NCBI GenBank assembly: GCA_038116915.1
Contig: JAYOEU010000002.1
Location: 1-64,000 of the forward strand
DNA: 64,000 nt
Direction: 5' to 3'
Source: JADHLJ01 sp038116915
Lineage (GTDB): Bacteria > Pseudomonadota > Alphaproteobacteria > Thalassobaculales > Thalassobaculaceae
Under the pieces are notes generated by a model. It saw only the letters and a program-made list of their open reading frames with translations. It was not told where the DNA came from and did not search any database. Below, one piece after another: positions 8,416 to 17,655 of this stretch. Within the stretch, counting starts at the first letter, position 1. Each line of letters opens with the position of its first letter. The position numbers and the translations under genes were made by a program.

Positions 8416-8513
8416 GAATGTCCGGTGATTCGCGGCCGTCCGATGCCCGTCCGGGCCTGGCGGAGCAGAAGCACTGAAGCATTGACGACCACGATCTGGA
8501 CGACGATACGCCA

Positions 8514-9632
8514 ATGAAATTCACCATCGATCGCGCGGCGCTCCTCCGTCCGCTTGGGCATGTGCAAAGTGTCGTGGAGCGGCGCAACACCATCCCCATT
8601 CTCGCCAATGTGCTGGTGAAGGCAGGTAGCGGACGGCTGAGCCTGACGGCAACCGACATGGATATGGATATCGTTGAATCCGTCGATTGCAACGTGGCCA
8701 GCGACGGGGCGCTGACGGTGCCGGCCCATACATTGTACGACATCATCCGCAAGCTGCCTGATGGTGCGGAAGTCAGTCTGGAGGCAACCGGTGAGGCCGG
8801 CCGGGTTTCGGTAACCTCGGGACGTTCCTCCTTCACGCTCCCGTCCCTGCCGTCGGACGAGTTTCCGTCGATGAGCGGCGAGGATATGCCGCACAGCTTC
8901 ATGCTCGCGGCGGCGGACGCGAAATCGATGATCGATCGCACCCGGTTCGCGATCTCCAACGAGGAAACCCGGTACTATCTGAACGGGATCTATCTGCATG
9001 CCACCCAGTCGGGCGATGTCGCGGTGATGCGCGCCGTGGCGACCGACGGGCATCGGCTGGCGCGCGTGGAAATGCCGCTTCCGGATGGCGCCGCCAACAT
9101 GCCCTCGGTAATCATTCCGCGAAAGGCGATCAACGAGATCCGCAAGCTGATTGACGAGACCGACGGTGAAATCTCCATTTCGCTCTCCGAGAGCAAGCTT
9201 TGCTTCGCGTTCGGGGATACGGTCCTCACAACCAAACTGATCGACGGCACCTTCCCGGACTATGAGCGTGTGATCCCCGCCGGCAACGACAAGACGCTGC
9301 AGGTTAACTGCAAGATTTTCGCCGACGCGGTGGACCGGGTCGCGACCATTTCGACCGAGAAATCCCGATCGGTAAAGCTTCAGTTGAGCGACGGCAGTCT
9401 GGTGCTGAGCGCCAGCAGTCCGGAAAGTGGGACCGCGCGCGAGGAGCTTGAAGTCAGCTATGGCTCCGGACCGATGGAGATCGGATTCAATTCGCGATAC
9501 CTGCTTGATATCGCCAACCAGATCGAGGGTGAGGGAGCGGTATTCTCGCTTGCCGACGCCGCGTCGCCGACGATCGTGCGCGATCAGGACGACGAAAGCT
9601 CGCTTTATGTTCTCATGCCCATGCGGGTCTAG
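8514..9632 (+). CDS. dnaN: DNA polymerase III beta sliding clamp
   Basis: 372 aa, typical for the clamp. Start MKFTIDRAALLRPLGHVQSV and the end of the form YVLMPMRV match the family; three repeated clamp folds of about 120 aa each are expected, and hallmark blocks such as RRNTIPILANVL, DGHRLARVEMP and LIDGTFPDYERVIP are visible. As a dimeric ring it tethers polymerase III to DNA. No strong Shine-Dalgarno is seen before the ATG. Ends with TAG, which shows that amber is a normal stop here. Confidence 0.98.
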   Translation: MKFTIDRAALLRPLGHVQSVVERRNTIPILANVLVKAGSGRLSLTATDMDMDIVESVDCNVASDGALTVPAHTLYDIIRKLPDGAEVSLEATGEAGRVSVTSGRSSFTLPSLPSDEFPSMSGEDMPHSFMLAAADAKSMIDRTRFAISNEETRYYLNGIYLHATQSGDVAVMRAVATDGHRLARVEMPLPDGAANMPSVIIPRKAINEIRKLIDETDGEISISLSESKLCFAFGDTVLTTKLIDGTFPDYERVIPAGNDKTLQVNCKIFADAVDRVATISTEKSRSVKLQLSDGSLVLSASSPESGTAREELEVSYGSGPMEIGFNSRYLLDIANQIEGEGAVFSLADAASPTIVRDQDDESSLYVLMPMRV

Positions 9633-9676
9633 GTGCCCGTGGCCGGTTCGGCGAGCGTGACCCGCCTGGTGACACA

Positions 9677-10870
9677 ATGACCGCAAGTGCCCGCGTGCTT
9701 GAGCCGAGGTCTGATTCCGATCCGGTCCGTATCGGGCCGGCTGTGCGGCGGCTTACGGTGTCTAAATTCCGAAACTACGACATGCTGAAACTGGAGTTGG
9801 AACGCGCGCCGGTGGTTCTGACGGGGCCGAACGGAGCCGGTAAGACCAATCTTCTTGAGGCGGTCTCCTTCCTGGCCCCGGGCCGGGGGTTGAGGCGAGC
9901 CCGTCTCGGCGATATCGACCGGATGGATGGCGGCTTGGATGCGACGGCGGCCGCCTGGGCGGTTTCGGCTGAAATCGAAACCATGCTGGGCAGGACCATG
10001 ATCGGCACGGGACGGGATCCAGTCTCCGAGACGGGAGGCGACAAACGTCTGGTTCGAGTCGACGGGGCGCCCGCCAAGTCGCAGACCGTGCTGGGCGAGT
10101 ATCTCGCGGTTTCCTGGCTGACCCCTCAGATGGACCGGCTGTTCGTCGATGGCGCGGGCCAGCGCCGGCGGTTTCTGGACCGGCTGGTCTATGCGTTCGA
10201 TCCCCAGCATGCCGGACGGATGAACGGCTACATGCATGCCTTGCGGGAACGCGGGCGGCTGCTGCGGGCCGGGCGCACCGATGCCTCCTGGCATCTCGCG
10301 CTGGAGGAGCAGATTGCAACCTCCGGCGTCGCCGTCGCCGCGGCGAGACGGGAATTGATCGACCGGCTGGCGCCGTTCGCAAGTGCCGGACACGGCCCGT
10401 TCCCCGGAGCCGTCTTGTCGATTGATGGCGAAGTGGAGGGATGGCTCGATGAGGGACCGGCGTTGGACGTGGAGGACCGGTTCCGCGCCGCGCTTGCCAA
10501 GGCCCGGCGGCTTTCCTCCGGCGAAGCGGCGCCGGTGCCGGGTCCGCATCGCGGTGACCTTAAGGTGACGCACTCGATCAAGAACATGCCGGCCGAACAT
10601 TGTTCCACCGGCGAGCAGAAGGCCCTGCTGATCGCCATCGTCATAGCGCATGCGCGGCTGCGGGCACGGGACCTCGGAGACGCGCCGCTGATGCTGCTCG
10701 ACGAGGTCGCGGCCCACCTGGACGAAGAGCGCCGGGCCGCTCTTTATGATATACTCGAAACACTTGGCAGCCAGGCTTGGTTGACCGGCACCGACTCCGC
10801 CTTGTTCGACGCAATCGCCGGCAGGGCGCAGACATTCACGGTCCGGGACGGCGCGCTCACCCGACACTGA
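9677..10870 (+). CDS. recF: DNA replication and repair protein RecF
   Basis: 397 aa. SMC-like ABC ATPase: LTVSKFRNYDMLKLEL leads to Walker A GPNGAGKTNLLEAVSFL at about 55-70. The signature region is CSTGEQKALLIAIVIAH, and Walker B reads APLMLLDEVAAHLD. It helps load RecA at gapped DNA. The N-terminal extension of about 25 residues before LTVSKFRNY is longer than in E. coli; a later start is possible but no in-frame ATG lies between. Third gene of the dnaA-dnaN-recF-gyrB series, 44 bases after dnaN. Confidence 0.95.
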   Translation: MTASARVLEPRSDSDPVRIGPAVRRLTVSKFRNYDMLKLELERAPVVLTGPNGAGKTNLLEAVSFLAPGRGLRRARLGDIDRMDGGLDATAAAWAVSAEIETMLGRTMIGTGRDPVSETGGDKRLVRVDGAPAKSQTVLGEYLAVSWLTPQMDRLFVDGAGQRRRFLDRLVYAFDPQHAGRMNGYMHALRERGRLLRAGRTDASWHLALEEQIATSGVAVAAARRELIDRLAPFASAGHGPFPGAVLSIDGEVEGWLDEGPALDVEDRFRAALAKARRLSSGEAAPVPGPHRGDLKVTHSIKNMPAEHCSTGEQKALLIAIVIAHARLRARDLGDAPLMLLDEVAAHLDEERRAALYDILETLGSQAWLTGTDSALFDAIAGRAQTFTVRDGALTRH

Positions 10871-10917
10871 CACTTGAAGCAGACCAAGGCCGCGTTCACG
10901 CAAGGATAGACGATACC

Positions 10918-13347
10918 ATGTCCGATACCCCGACGACTCCCGAGGCCGAAGACCACGACTATGATGCCGGATCAATCAAGATTCTGAGGGGCCTGGATGC
11001 GGTCCGCAAGCGCCCGGGCATGTATATCGGCGATACGGATGACGGCTCCGGGTTGCATCACATGATTTACGAGGTCGTGGACAACGCCATCGACGAGGCT
11101 TTGGCCGGCCATTGCGATCTCGTCGAGGTGATCCTCAACGGAGACGGGTCGACCACGGTCCGCGACAACGGCCGCGGGATCCCCGTGGACATTCACCAGG
11201 AGGAGGGCGTTTCGGCGGCCGAGGTGATCATGACCCAGCTTCATGCCGGGGGAAAATTCGACCAGAATTCCTATAAGGTCTCCGGCGGCCTGCATGGCGT
11301 GGGTGTTTCCGTGGTCAATGCGCTGTCGGAAAACCTCGAAATGCGCATCTGGCGTGACGACAAGGAGCATTTTCTCCGTTTTCAGCACGGCGTGCCGGAG
11401 GCCAGCTTGGCCGTGGTCGGCGAAGCGATCGGGCGGACCGGAACCGAGATCACCTTCACCCCGTCCCGCGCAACCTTCACCAATGTCGACTTCGAATTGC
11501 CGAGGCTTGAACACCGGCTGCGCGAACTGGCCTTCCTGAACTCCGGCGTGCATATCCAGCTTCGCGACGACCGCGAGGCGGAACCCAAGATCATCGACCT
11601 GGAATACGAAGGCGGTCTGAAGGCATTCGTCGAATATCTCGACCGCTCGCATCAGGCGCTGCACGATCCCGTGGTCATGACGGCGGAACGGGACAGCATC
11701 ACCGTCGAACTGGCGCTGCAATGGACCGACAGCTACCACGAGACGATGTTGTGCTTCACCAACAACATCCCGCAACGCGATGGCGGCGCGCATCTCGCCG
11801 GATTCCGCGGCGCCCTTACCCGCACGGTCAATGCCTATGCCCAGGAAAGCGGCATCGCCAAGAAGGAAAAGACCCAGCTTTCCGGCGACGACGCGCGCGA
11901 GGGGCTTACCTGCGTCCTTTCGGTCAAGGTGCCGGATCCGAAGTTTTCCTCGCAAACCAAGGACAAGCTGGTTTCCTCGGAGGTGCGCCCGGTGGTCGAA
12001 TCAACGGTCGCCGACCGTCTGCAGCAATGGTTCGAGGAACATCCGGCGGACGCCCGCAAGGTCGTCACCAAGGCCTATGAAGCGGCTGCTGCCCGCGAGG
12101 CGGCGCGCAAGGCCCGCGAGCTGACCCGCCGCAAGGGCGCGCTCGACATCTCCAGCCTGCCGGGCAAGCTTGCGGACTGCCAGGAACGTGATCCCGCGCT
12201 GGCGGAGCTGTTTCTGGTCGAGGGTGATTCCGCCGGCGGGTCCGCCAAGCAGGGCCGTGACCGCCGCACCCAGGCGATTCTTCCATTGCGCGGCAAGATC
12301 CTCAACGTGGAGCGCGCGCGCTTCGACAAGATGCTCTCGAGCCAGGAAATCGGCACGATGATCACCGCGCTCGGAACCGGCATCGGCCATGACGAGTTCG
12401 ATCTTTCCAAGGCCCGCTACCACAAGATCATCATCATGACCGACGCGGATGTGGACGGCTCGCACATCCGAACCCTCCTGCTGACCTTCTTTTTCCGTCA
12501 GATGCCGCAATTGGTGGAGGCGGGGTATCTCTATATCGCCCAGCCCCCGCTCTACCGGGCCAAGCGCGGCCAGTCCGAGACCTATCTCAAGGACGACAAG
12601 GCGATGGAGAATTATCTGAACCAGAACGGCGTCGACGGCGCGACCCTCCGGCTGTCGGGCGGTTCGGCCATCGTCGGCGCCGATCTCATCGCCTCGGTGG
12701 AAAGGGCCTGCGAGGCGCGCGGCCTGATCGATGTGCTGACCCGCAGGGTCGGCTCGCGCCTTGTGGTCGAACAATGCGCTATCGCCGGCGTGATGGGACC
12801 TCAGGGCTTCGATCATGCCGACGACGCGGTCACCTATATCGCGCAGCGTCTTGACCAATTATCCGAGGATATCGAGCGTGGCTGGACCGGTGCTTTCGAC
12901 GCGGAACGTCAGGAAATGCGCTTTGAGCGGACTCTGCGCGGGGTGACGGAGCGGTATCGGATCGATGCCATGCTGATCCGGACACCCGAAGCGCGGCGGC
13001 TCGATTCCATGACCTCGGAATTGCAGGCGCAATACAGCAAGCGCGCCATGCTCCAGGTGAAGGATGAGGAATTCACCATTGATGGCCCGGTCGGCCTTGC
13101 CCGCACCATTCAGGATATCGGGCGCAAGGGTCTGACGATCAACCGGTACAAGGGGTTGGGCGAGATGAACCCGGACCAGTTGTGGGAGACCACGCTGGAC
13201 GCCAATCAGCGGACCTTGTTGCAGGTTCGCATCGATCATGTGGAAGAGGCGGCCGAGGTTTTCTCGACTCTCATGGGCGATCTGGTCGAACCGAGGCGCG
13301 AGTTTATTCAGGACAACGCCTTGAAGGTCGCCAATCTGGACGTGTGA
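10918..13347 (+). CDS. gyrB: DNA gyrase subunit B
   Basis: 809 aa from ATG 10918 (AAGGATAG upstream); the open frame continues upstream inside recF but MSDTPTTPEAEDHDYDAGSI is the usual start. GHKL ATPase domain: ILRGLDAVRKRPGMYIGDT, VVDNAIDEALAG and GGLHGVGVSVVNALS. TOPRIM domain near 433 with EGDSAGGSAKQGRDR and DADVDGSHIRTLL near 508; the C-terminal end has RYKGLGEMNPDQLWETT. It supplies the ATPase and part of the cleavage site of the A2B2 gyrase. Standard length for Gram-negative GyrB. Confidence 0.98.
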   Translation: MSDTPTTPEAEDHDYDAGSIKILRGLDAVRKRPGMYIGDTDDGSGLHHMIYEVVDNAIDEALAGHCDLVEVILNGDGSTTVRDNGRGIPVDIHQEEGVSAAEVIMTQLHAGGKFDQNSYKVSGGLHGVGVSVVNALSENLEMRIWRDDKEHFLRFQHGVPEASLAVVGEAIGRTGTEITFTPSRATFTNVDFELPRLEHRLRELAFLNSGVHIQLRDDREAEPKIIDLEYEGGLKAFVEYLDRSHQALHDPVVMTAERDSITVELALQWTDSYHETMLCFTNNIPQRDGGAHLAGFRGALTRTVNAYAQESGIAKKEKTQLSGDDAREGLTCVLSVKVPDPKFSSQTKDKLVSSEVRPVVESTVADRLQQWFEEHPADARKVVTKAYEAAAAREAARKARELTRRKGALDISSLPGKLADCQERDPALAELFLVEGDSAGGSAKQGRDRRTQAILPLRGKILNVERARFDKMLSSQEIGTMITALGTGIGHDEFDLSKARYHKIIIMTDADVDGSHIRTLLLTFFFRQMPQLVEAGYLYIAQPPLYRAKRGQSETYLKDDKAMENYLNQNGVDGATLRLSGGSAIVGADLIASVERACEARGLIDVLTRRVGSRLVVEQCAIAGVMGPQGFDHADDAVTYIAQRLDQLSEDIERGWTGAFDAERQEMRFERTLRGVTERYRIDAMLIRTPEARRLDSMTSELQAQYSKRAMLQVKDEEFTIDGPVGLARTIQDIGRKGLTINRYKGLGEMNPDQLWETTLDANQRTLLQVRIDHVEEAAEVFSTLMGDLVEPRREFIQDNALKVANLDV

Positions 13348-13361
13348 CGTGTGGTGAACAG

Positions 13362-13796
13362 CTAGTCTTCGTCACGCTTTCCCGCTTCCTGCTCGCGCCG
13401 CTCTTTTTCCTCCCGCGCCTCGTCCAGCGCCTCGTTGATCTGTTTGAAGCTCAACGGCTTCAGAACCTGACGGCGGCGTCTGTATGACTCGGGAATGACG
13501 GCGCGGGTGACCGCCAGGATGATCTGTGTGATCGGCCGCACCACCAGGGAAAGCGGCCACCACAGAAACGCCACCGGTTTGAACAGGTGTGGCGAGGTCT
13601 CCCCGACCGCCAGGATCACCACCGCCGGAACAACCCAATAAGCGCCGCTCTCGTAGCCGTTCCACCACCACCAGACCCAGATCAGCATCAGCACCGTCGA
13701 GACGGTCCGGGTCAGCGCCATCTCCGGCGGAATGAACCGGGGAGCGTTGAGTTCGTCTTCGGGGATATCGGGGGGACGGGTGAAGAATTCCGACAT
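13362..13796 (-). CDS. Small membrane protein of unknown function
   Basis: 144 aa with ATG 13796, which overlaps the stop of the upstream glycosylase gene as TAATG, so the two are translationally coupled. The central part is hydrophobic and Trp-rich (VLMLIWVWWWW then a segment around YWVVPAVVILAV and another around PLSLVVRPITQIILAV), suggesting two or three membrane helices. The C-terminal 35 residues are highly charged and probably a cytoplasmic helix. No family is recognised. Its 3' end faces the gyrB 3' end 14 bases away. Confidence 0.75.
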   Translation of the reverse strand: MSEFFTRPPDIPEDELNAPRFIPPEMALTRTVSTVLMLIWVWWWWNGYESGAYWVVPAVVILAVGETSPHLFKPVAFLWWPLSLVVRPITQIILAVTRAVIPESYRRRRQVLKPLSFKQINEALDEAREEKERREQEAGKRDED

Positions 13797-14464
13797 TACA
13801 CGCTCGCCGCCAGGATCCGGCTGAGACCCGACAGGTCCCGTCCGGTCTCCCGGCTCCAATGGTTGAAGGCGTCCTGTACCGCCGCCAAAGCCTTCTTCGA
13901 TGTCGGCGGCTTGTCCACCACGCCCTCGCGGATCAGCGCCGTCACCACGTCCTTGGACAAAACGAAGGCGGGCTTGCCCATGGACCGCAGGACATATTGT
14001 CCGGTATTTCCGCCGAGGCGGCTGCCGCGCTTCTTCAGCATGTCGAGCAGGCCGATATAGTCGGCGTCCGGCCAGTCGGCGAAAGCCTTGGCGGCGCTGC
14101 CGTGTTCCTGCGCAAGATGCACCAGAAATGCGGCATTCTCGATGGCTGATTTGATCTTCGCGCCGTTGCGCACGATACCCTTGTCCGAGATCAGCCGGTC
14201 AAGCTGCTCGTCCGCGTACATCGCGACGCGGCGCGGCTCGAATCCCTCGAACGCCTCTTCGAAGCCCTGCCACTTCGCCTCGATGACCGACCAGACGAAA
14301 CCCGACTGGAAGATCCGCTTGGTCATCATGGACAGCCAGCGGTCGTCGGGGATCGTGGCGAGCTTCTTCGGCGGCAGGGCCGTCGGGAGAAGTTTCTCAA
14401 GCGTGTCCATGCCGCCTTTGTTGGCGATGGCAAGCTCCAGAACCGGCTGAAACGATGCGACCAT
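13796..14464 (-). CDS. DNA-3-methyladenine glycosylase I (HhH-GPD family)
   Basis: 222 aa. The block WSVIEAKWQGFEEAFEGFEP followed by VAMYADEQLDRLISDKGIVRNGAKIKSAI is the Tag-type signature, where the enzyme's pocket recognises 3-methyladenine. Family members have a helix-hairpin-helix fold and act in base-excision repair of alkylated DNA. E. coli Tag has a Zn site; I do not see a clear Cys/His set here, so it may be one of the zinc-free relatives. The downstream membrane protein overlaps by one base. Confidence 0.82.
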   Translation of the reverse strand: MVASFQPVLELAIANKGGMDTLEKLLPTALPPKKLATIPDDRWLSMMTKRIFQSGFVWSVIEAKWQGFEEAFEGFEPRRVAMYADEQLDRLISDKGIVRNGAKIKSAIENAAFLVHLAQEHGSAAKAFADWPDADYIGLLDMLKKRGSRLGGNTGQYVLRSMGKPAFVLSKDVVTALIREGVVDKPPTSKKALAAVQDAFNHWSRETGRDLSGLSRILAASV

Positions 14465-14616
14465 CCCGAGATCCCGAAAACCCTGGGTTCAGCCGCCATA
14501 GGGAACGGACCTTGACCTCCCCGGCGACAGCGGCACTATGCGGAGAATTTGGCGGAAAGGAAACCCGGGATGCATGTCGCGACAGTGCGCGGACCACGGC
14601 GAGCGAGCACGAACAC

Positions 14617-15840
14617 GTGAGTGCGCCCAAGGTCCTTTGCGGTTGGGAGTTCGGTGCCGGCCTCGGTCATATCACCCGGTTGAAGCCGATCGTCGCCGCG
14701 CTTCGCGACGGCGGCGCCGAAATCATCGTGGCGCTCCAGGAATTGGAACGCGCCGGGGCTTTCCTGGATTCCGAAACCGGCATGGCCTTGCCCGGTTTCA
14801 ACGTCATCAGCGGCCCGCGCTGGGAAATGCCGCGCAATCCCGAAGCCCGCAAGATCCCGACCCACAGCTTCGCCGATGTGCTCAACCTGATCGGCTACGG
14901 GAACAAGACGGCGCTCGCGGCGCGGGTGGAAGCCTGGAGCGGGCTGATCAACGCCATCAGGCCTGATCTGGTGATCGGCGATTTCTGCCCGACGCTGCGG
15001 CTTGCCGCCCGCGGACGGGTGCCGATGATGATGGTTGGCAACGGGTACACGATCCCGCCGCCGGGACGTCCGCTACCGCCGATCCGGCCCTGGCAGACGA
15101 AGCTCGAGGCATTCAGCATTGACCATGAACAGAAGATCCTGGATGCCATAAATGCCGTCCTGCTGCGGCGTGGGGCGCCGAGTATGGAGTTTCTCGCTGA
15201 TTCACTGAACGGGGACGAGACCTGCGTGTTTTCGGTGCCGCTGGTCGACCCCTACGCGGAGTATCGCGCGGCACCACAGCTCCCGCCCTTCAATCTACCC
15301 TCCGGACTGATGCCCCTGCCGACGGAACAGCGGCGGGACCGCAACGTGTTCTTCTACATGCCGCGTGGCCAGCCCGATTTGCGCAAGGTGATCGACGGGG
15401 TGAAGGCGGCGGGTGTGGATTGCGAGGCCTATATTTCCGATCTCGGCGCGAACGCGGCGGCCGAGATCGCGGCTCCCGGATTCAAGATCCACCCCGATCC
15501 GCAGCCTTTCGCCAAGGTCATTCCCGAGGCCCGTCTGATCGTTCATCACGGTGGTCTTTCCACCGCGATCGCCGCGCTTCAAGCGGGAACCCCGCAGCTC
15601 ATCGTGCCTTGGAATCTGGAACATCTCGTCACCGCGAAGCGGGTGGAGACGCTGGGCTCCGCGGTTGTGGTCCAGAGTGACTGGGACGCCCGGCGGATTG
15701 CCGATGCGGTCAAGAAAATGGTCCGGGACAAGCCGCTCGCGGTGCGCGCCGCCAAAGCGGCGGGCCGGGTGCAGCTGGGCTCGCCAGAGGAGGCGTTGCA
15801 GCACGTGGTCTCCCGCTGCACCGCGCTGATGCGTGCGTGA
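14617..15840 (+). CDS. GT-B glycosyltransferase, UGT/MGT-like
   Basis: 407 aa from GTG 14617, giving VSAPKVLCGWEFGAGLGHIT; the frame is open to 14455, but similarity to the family's first beta strand and glycine loop (GAGLGHITRLKPIVAAL) begins here. The C-terminal half has the nucleotide-sugar site of macroside/UDP-glycosyltransferases: RLIVHHGGLSTAIAALQAGT, PQLIVPWNLEH and a downstream QxxxA-type helix. It likely transfers a sugar to a small lipophilic acceptor. The acceptor is unknown and there are no neighbouring pathway genes. The 152-base upstream gap is shared with the divergent glycosylase gene. Confidence 0.82.
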   Translation: MSAPKVLCGWEFGAGLGHITRLKPIVAALRDGGAEIIVALQELERAGAFLDSETGMALPGFNVISGPRWEMPRNPEARKIPTHSFADVLNLIGYGNKTALAARVEAWSGLINAIRPDLVIGDFCPTLRLAARGRVPMMMVGNGYTIPPPGRPLPPIRPWQTKLEAFSIDHEQKILDAINAVLLRRGAPSMEFLADSLNGDETCVFSVPLVDPYAEYRAAPQLPPFNLPSGLMPLPTEQRRDRNVFFYMPRGQPDLRKVIDGVKAAGVDCEAYISDLGANAAAEIAAPGFKIHPDPQPFAKVIPEARLIVHHGGLSTAIAALQAGTPQLIVPWNLEHLVTAKRVETLGSAVVVQSDWDARRIADAVKKMVRDKPLAVRAAKAAGRVQLGSPEEALQHVVSRCTALMRA

Positions 15841-15875
15841 GTGCTCGCCGGTATTCAAATCGGCCTCTTGGGAGT

Positions 15876-15903
15876 CGTCGCCCTGGCGAAAGGCGGGGCG
15901 ACG
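15876..15903. repeat. Dispersed palindromic repeat, solitary copy
   Basis: CGTCGCCCTGGCGAAAGGCG begins a copy of the arm sequence found in the units at 451-721 and 970-1207. Here it folds on itself: CGTCGCCC and GGGGCGACG flank TGGCGAAAGGC. It lies in the 120-base gap between the convergent glycosyltransferase and dehydrogenase genes, where it may serve as a transcript end. Confidence 0.65.
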
Positions 15904-15960
15904 GTCATACAAAATACAGGATCGAGATTGTTATTGGCAAAACGGCCCTGATGCAGTGAG

Positions 15961-16908
15961 TCAGCCGACGATATTCTTTAGCGGCTCCCCGGCGCGATAG
16001 CGGCGCAGATTGTCGACGAAGATCTCCGCCGCCGCCCGCTGCCAGCCGTCCCAGACGCTGGAGACATGCGGGGTAAGGATGGCATTGTCCAGATCCCAAA
16101 GCGGACTTGCCGGATCCAGGGGCTCGCTGGAGAACACATCGATCACCGCGCCGCGCAGTCGGCCCTCACCAAGTGCCCCGGCCAGCGCCTCCTCATCCAC
16201 GATATGACCGCGCGCCATGTTGATGAGCAGCGCGTCTTGCTTCATCGCCGCGATCGCCGCCGCGTCGAACCAGCCGCGTGACGCGCCGGTCAATGGGATC
16301 GCCAGGACCACCACATCCGCCCCGGCGAGCGCCTCGTGCAAGGCATCCGGCGTGTAGACCCTTTCGACGCCCTCCACCGGTTCGCCGGAACGACGCAGGC
16401 CGGTCACCCGCATGCCGATACTTTTCGCAAGTCCGGAGATCGCACGGCCGATCGGCCCCAAACCGATCATCAGCAGGGTGCCGCCGGCGACGGGACGAAC
16501 CGGCTTTTCCGCCCAACGCCGGGCCCGGCGGTCGGCGATGAATTCCGGGAATCTGAAATTATGGGCGAGGATCGCGCCAACAGCGTATTCCGCCATGACC
16601 TTTGCCTGAAATCCGGCACAGTTGGTGACCGTCACCCGCTCCCGGTTCCAGGGTGCGAGATGATCACTGCCGGACCCCGAGACATGCACCCATCGGAGCG
16701 ACGGCAGGTCGATAAAGGCCTCGCGCGGATAGGGATTGCCGGCGAACCTGAAATTCATCACCACATTCGGCTCGAATTCCCGCGCCGCATCTTCGAGCCC
16801 GGCATAGCGGTCGTGAATGAGATACCGGACCCCGGTCTCCGCCTCCAGCAGATCGCGATAGAGATGCGCGTGGTCGTCATGCACTAGAACGCGGGTCTCC
16901 CGACTCAT
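15961..16908 (-). CDS. D-isomer-specific 2-hydroxyacid dehydrogenase
   Basis: 315 aa from ATG 16908 (MSRETRVLVHDDHAHLYR); an upstream in-frame ATG would add an unlikely 51-residue tail. The NAD(P) fold motif is MIGLGPIGRAISGLAKSIGM. The catalytic trio is visible: Arg in INMARGHIVDEEAL, Glu in VFSSEPLDPASPL and His in LTPHVSSVW. This fits reduction of glyoxylate, hydroxypyruvate or a related 2-keto acid. Divergent from the carboxymuconolactone-decarboxylase-like gene 136 bases away. The substrate cannot be assigned from sequence. Confidence 0.88.
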   Translation of the reverse strand: MSRETRVLVHDDHAHLYRDLLEAETGVRYLIHDRYAGLEDAAREFEPNVVMNFRFAGNPYPREAFIDLPSLRWVHVSGSGSDHLAPWNRERVTVTNCAGFQAKVMAEYAVGAILAHNFRFPEFIADRRARRWAEKPVRPVAGGTLLMIGLGPIGRAISGLAKSIGMRVTGLRRSGEPVEGVERVYTPDALHEALAGADVVVLAIPLTGASRGWFDAAAIAAMKQDALLINMARGHIVDEEALAGALGEGRLRGAVIDVFSSEPLDPASPLWDLDNAILTPHVSSVWDGWQRAAAEIFVDNLRRYRAGEPLKNIVG

Positions 16909-17044
16909 CAACCCAGACCTCCGCAAGCACGTCGAATGCCTGAGCTTCCCGTCAAAAAACCGTATGGGCAAGGTGCTTTGCCGTTGACCCGGGATACCGA
17001 TCGCCGGTTCCATGACCGTCTCGCCTGTTTCACCTGGAAGCAAC

Positions 17045-17650
17045 ATGACCTGGATTACCACCGTCGCCTATGAAGACGCCAAGGGCCGGCTGAAGACCCT
17101 GTATGACCGGGTCAAGGGGCCGGACGACAATGTCGACAACATCATGATGGCTCATTCACTGCGCCCGCATTCCATGGAGGGGCACATGCACCTCTATAAA
17201 TACGTGCTGCATCATTCCGGCAACCGGGCCCCGAAATGGTTCCTCGAGGCGCTGGGCGTCTATGTCAGCCTGCTCAACGGCTGCGCCTATTGCGTGGAGC
17301 ATCATTTCGCCGGGCTGACCCGGCTGCTGGGTGATCCAGCGCGGGCGAATGCGATCCGGGCGGCTCTGGAAGCGGACCGGCCGGAGACCGCTTTCGAGGG
17401 CTCGGAACGCGCGGCGATGACCTATGCCCGGGCCCTGACCCGCGAGCCCGCGGCGATGCATGAGGGTCTGGTGACCGCCATGCGCGAGGCGGGCATGGAC
17501 GACGGACGCATCCTGGAGGTCAACTAGGTGGTCAGCTATTTCGCCTATGCCAACCGCACGGTCCTGGGCCTGGGCGTCAATACCGACGGCGACGTTCTCG
17601 GCCTCTCCCCCGGCGACAATGACGATCCCGACAATTGGAGCCACGGGTAG
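17045..17650 (+). pseudogene. Carboxymuconolactone decarboxylase/AhpD-like protein interrupted by an amber codon
   Basis: The frame starts MTWITTVAYEDAKGRLKT and runs 160 codons to TAG 17525-17527 after ILEVN. It then continues in the same frame with VVSYFAYANRTVLGLG and ends NWSHG at TAG 17648-17650. Members of this peroxidase-related family normally read EVNQVVxYFxYxNR here, so TAG replaces a CAG glutamine codon. The redox site CAYCVEHH (CxxC plus His, about 80-87) is intact. The short product would lack its last 41 residues, a conserved helix. Other genes here use TAG as a normal stop, so recoding is unlikely; a nonsense mutation or base-call error is the simplest reading. Confidence 0.8.
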
Positions 17651-17655
17651 TAGGG

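Noticed and set aside
17525..17527. Pyrrolysine or general amber recoding as an explanation for the in-frame TAG
   Set aside because: Several intact genes in the window end with TAG, and the position normally holds glutamine (CAG), one base away.
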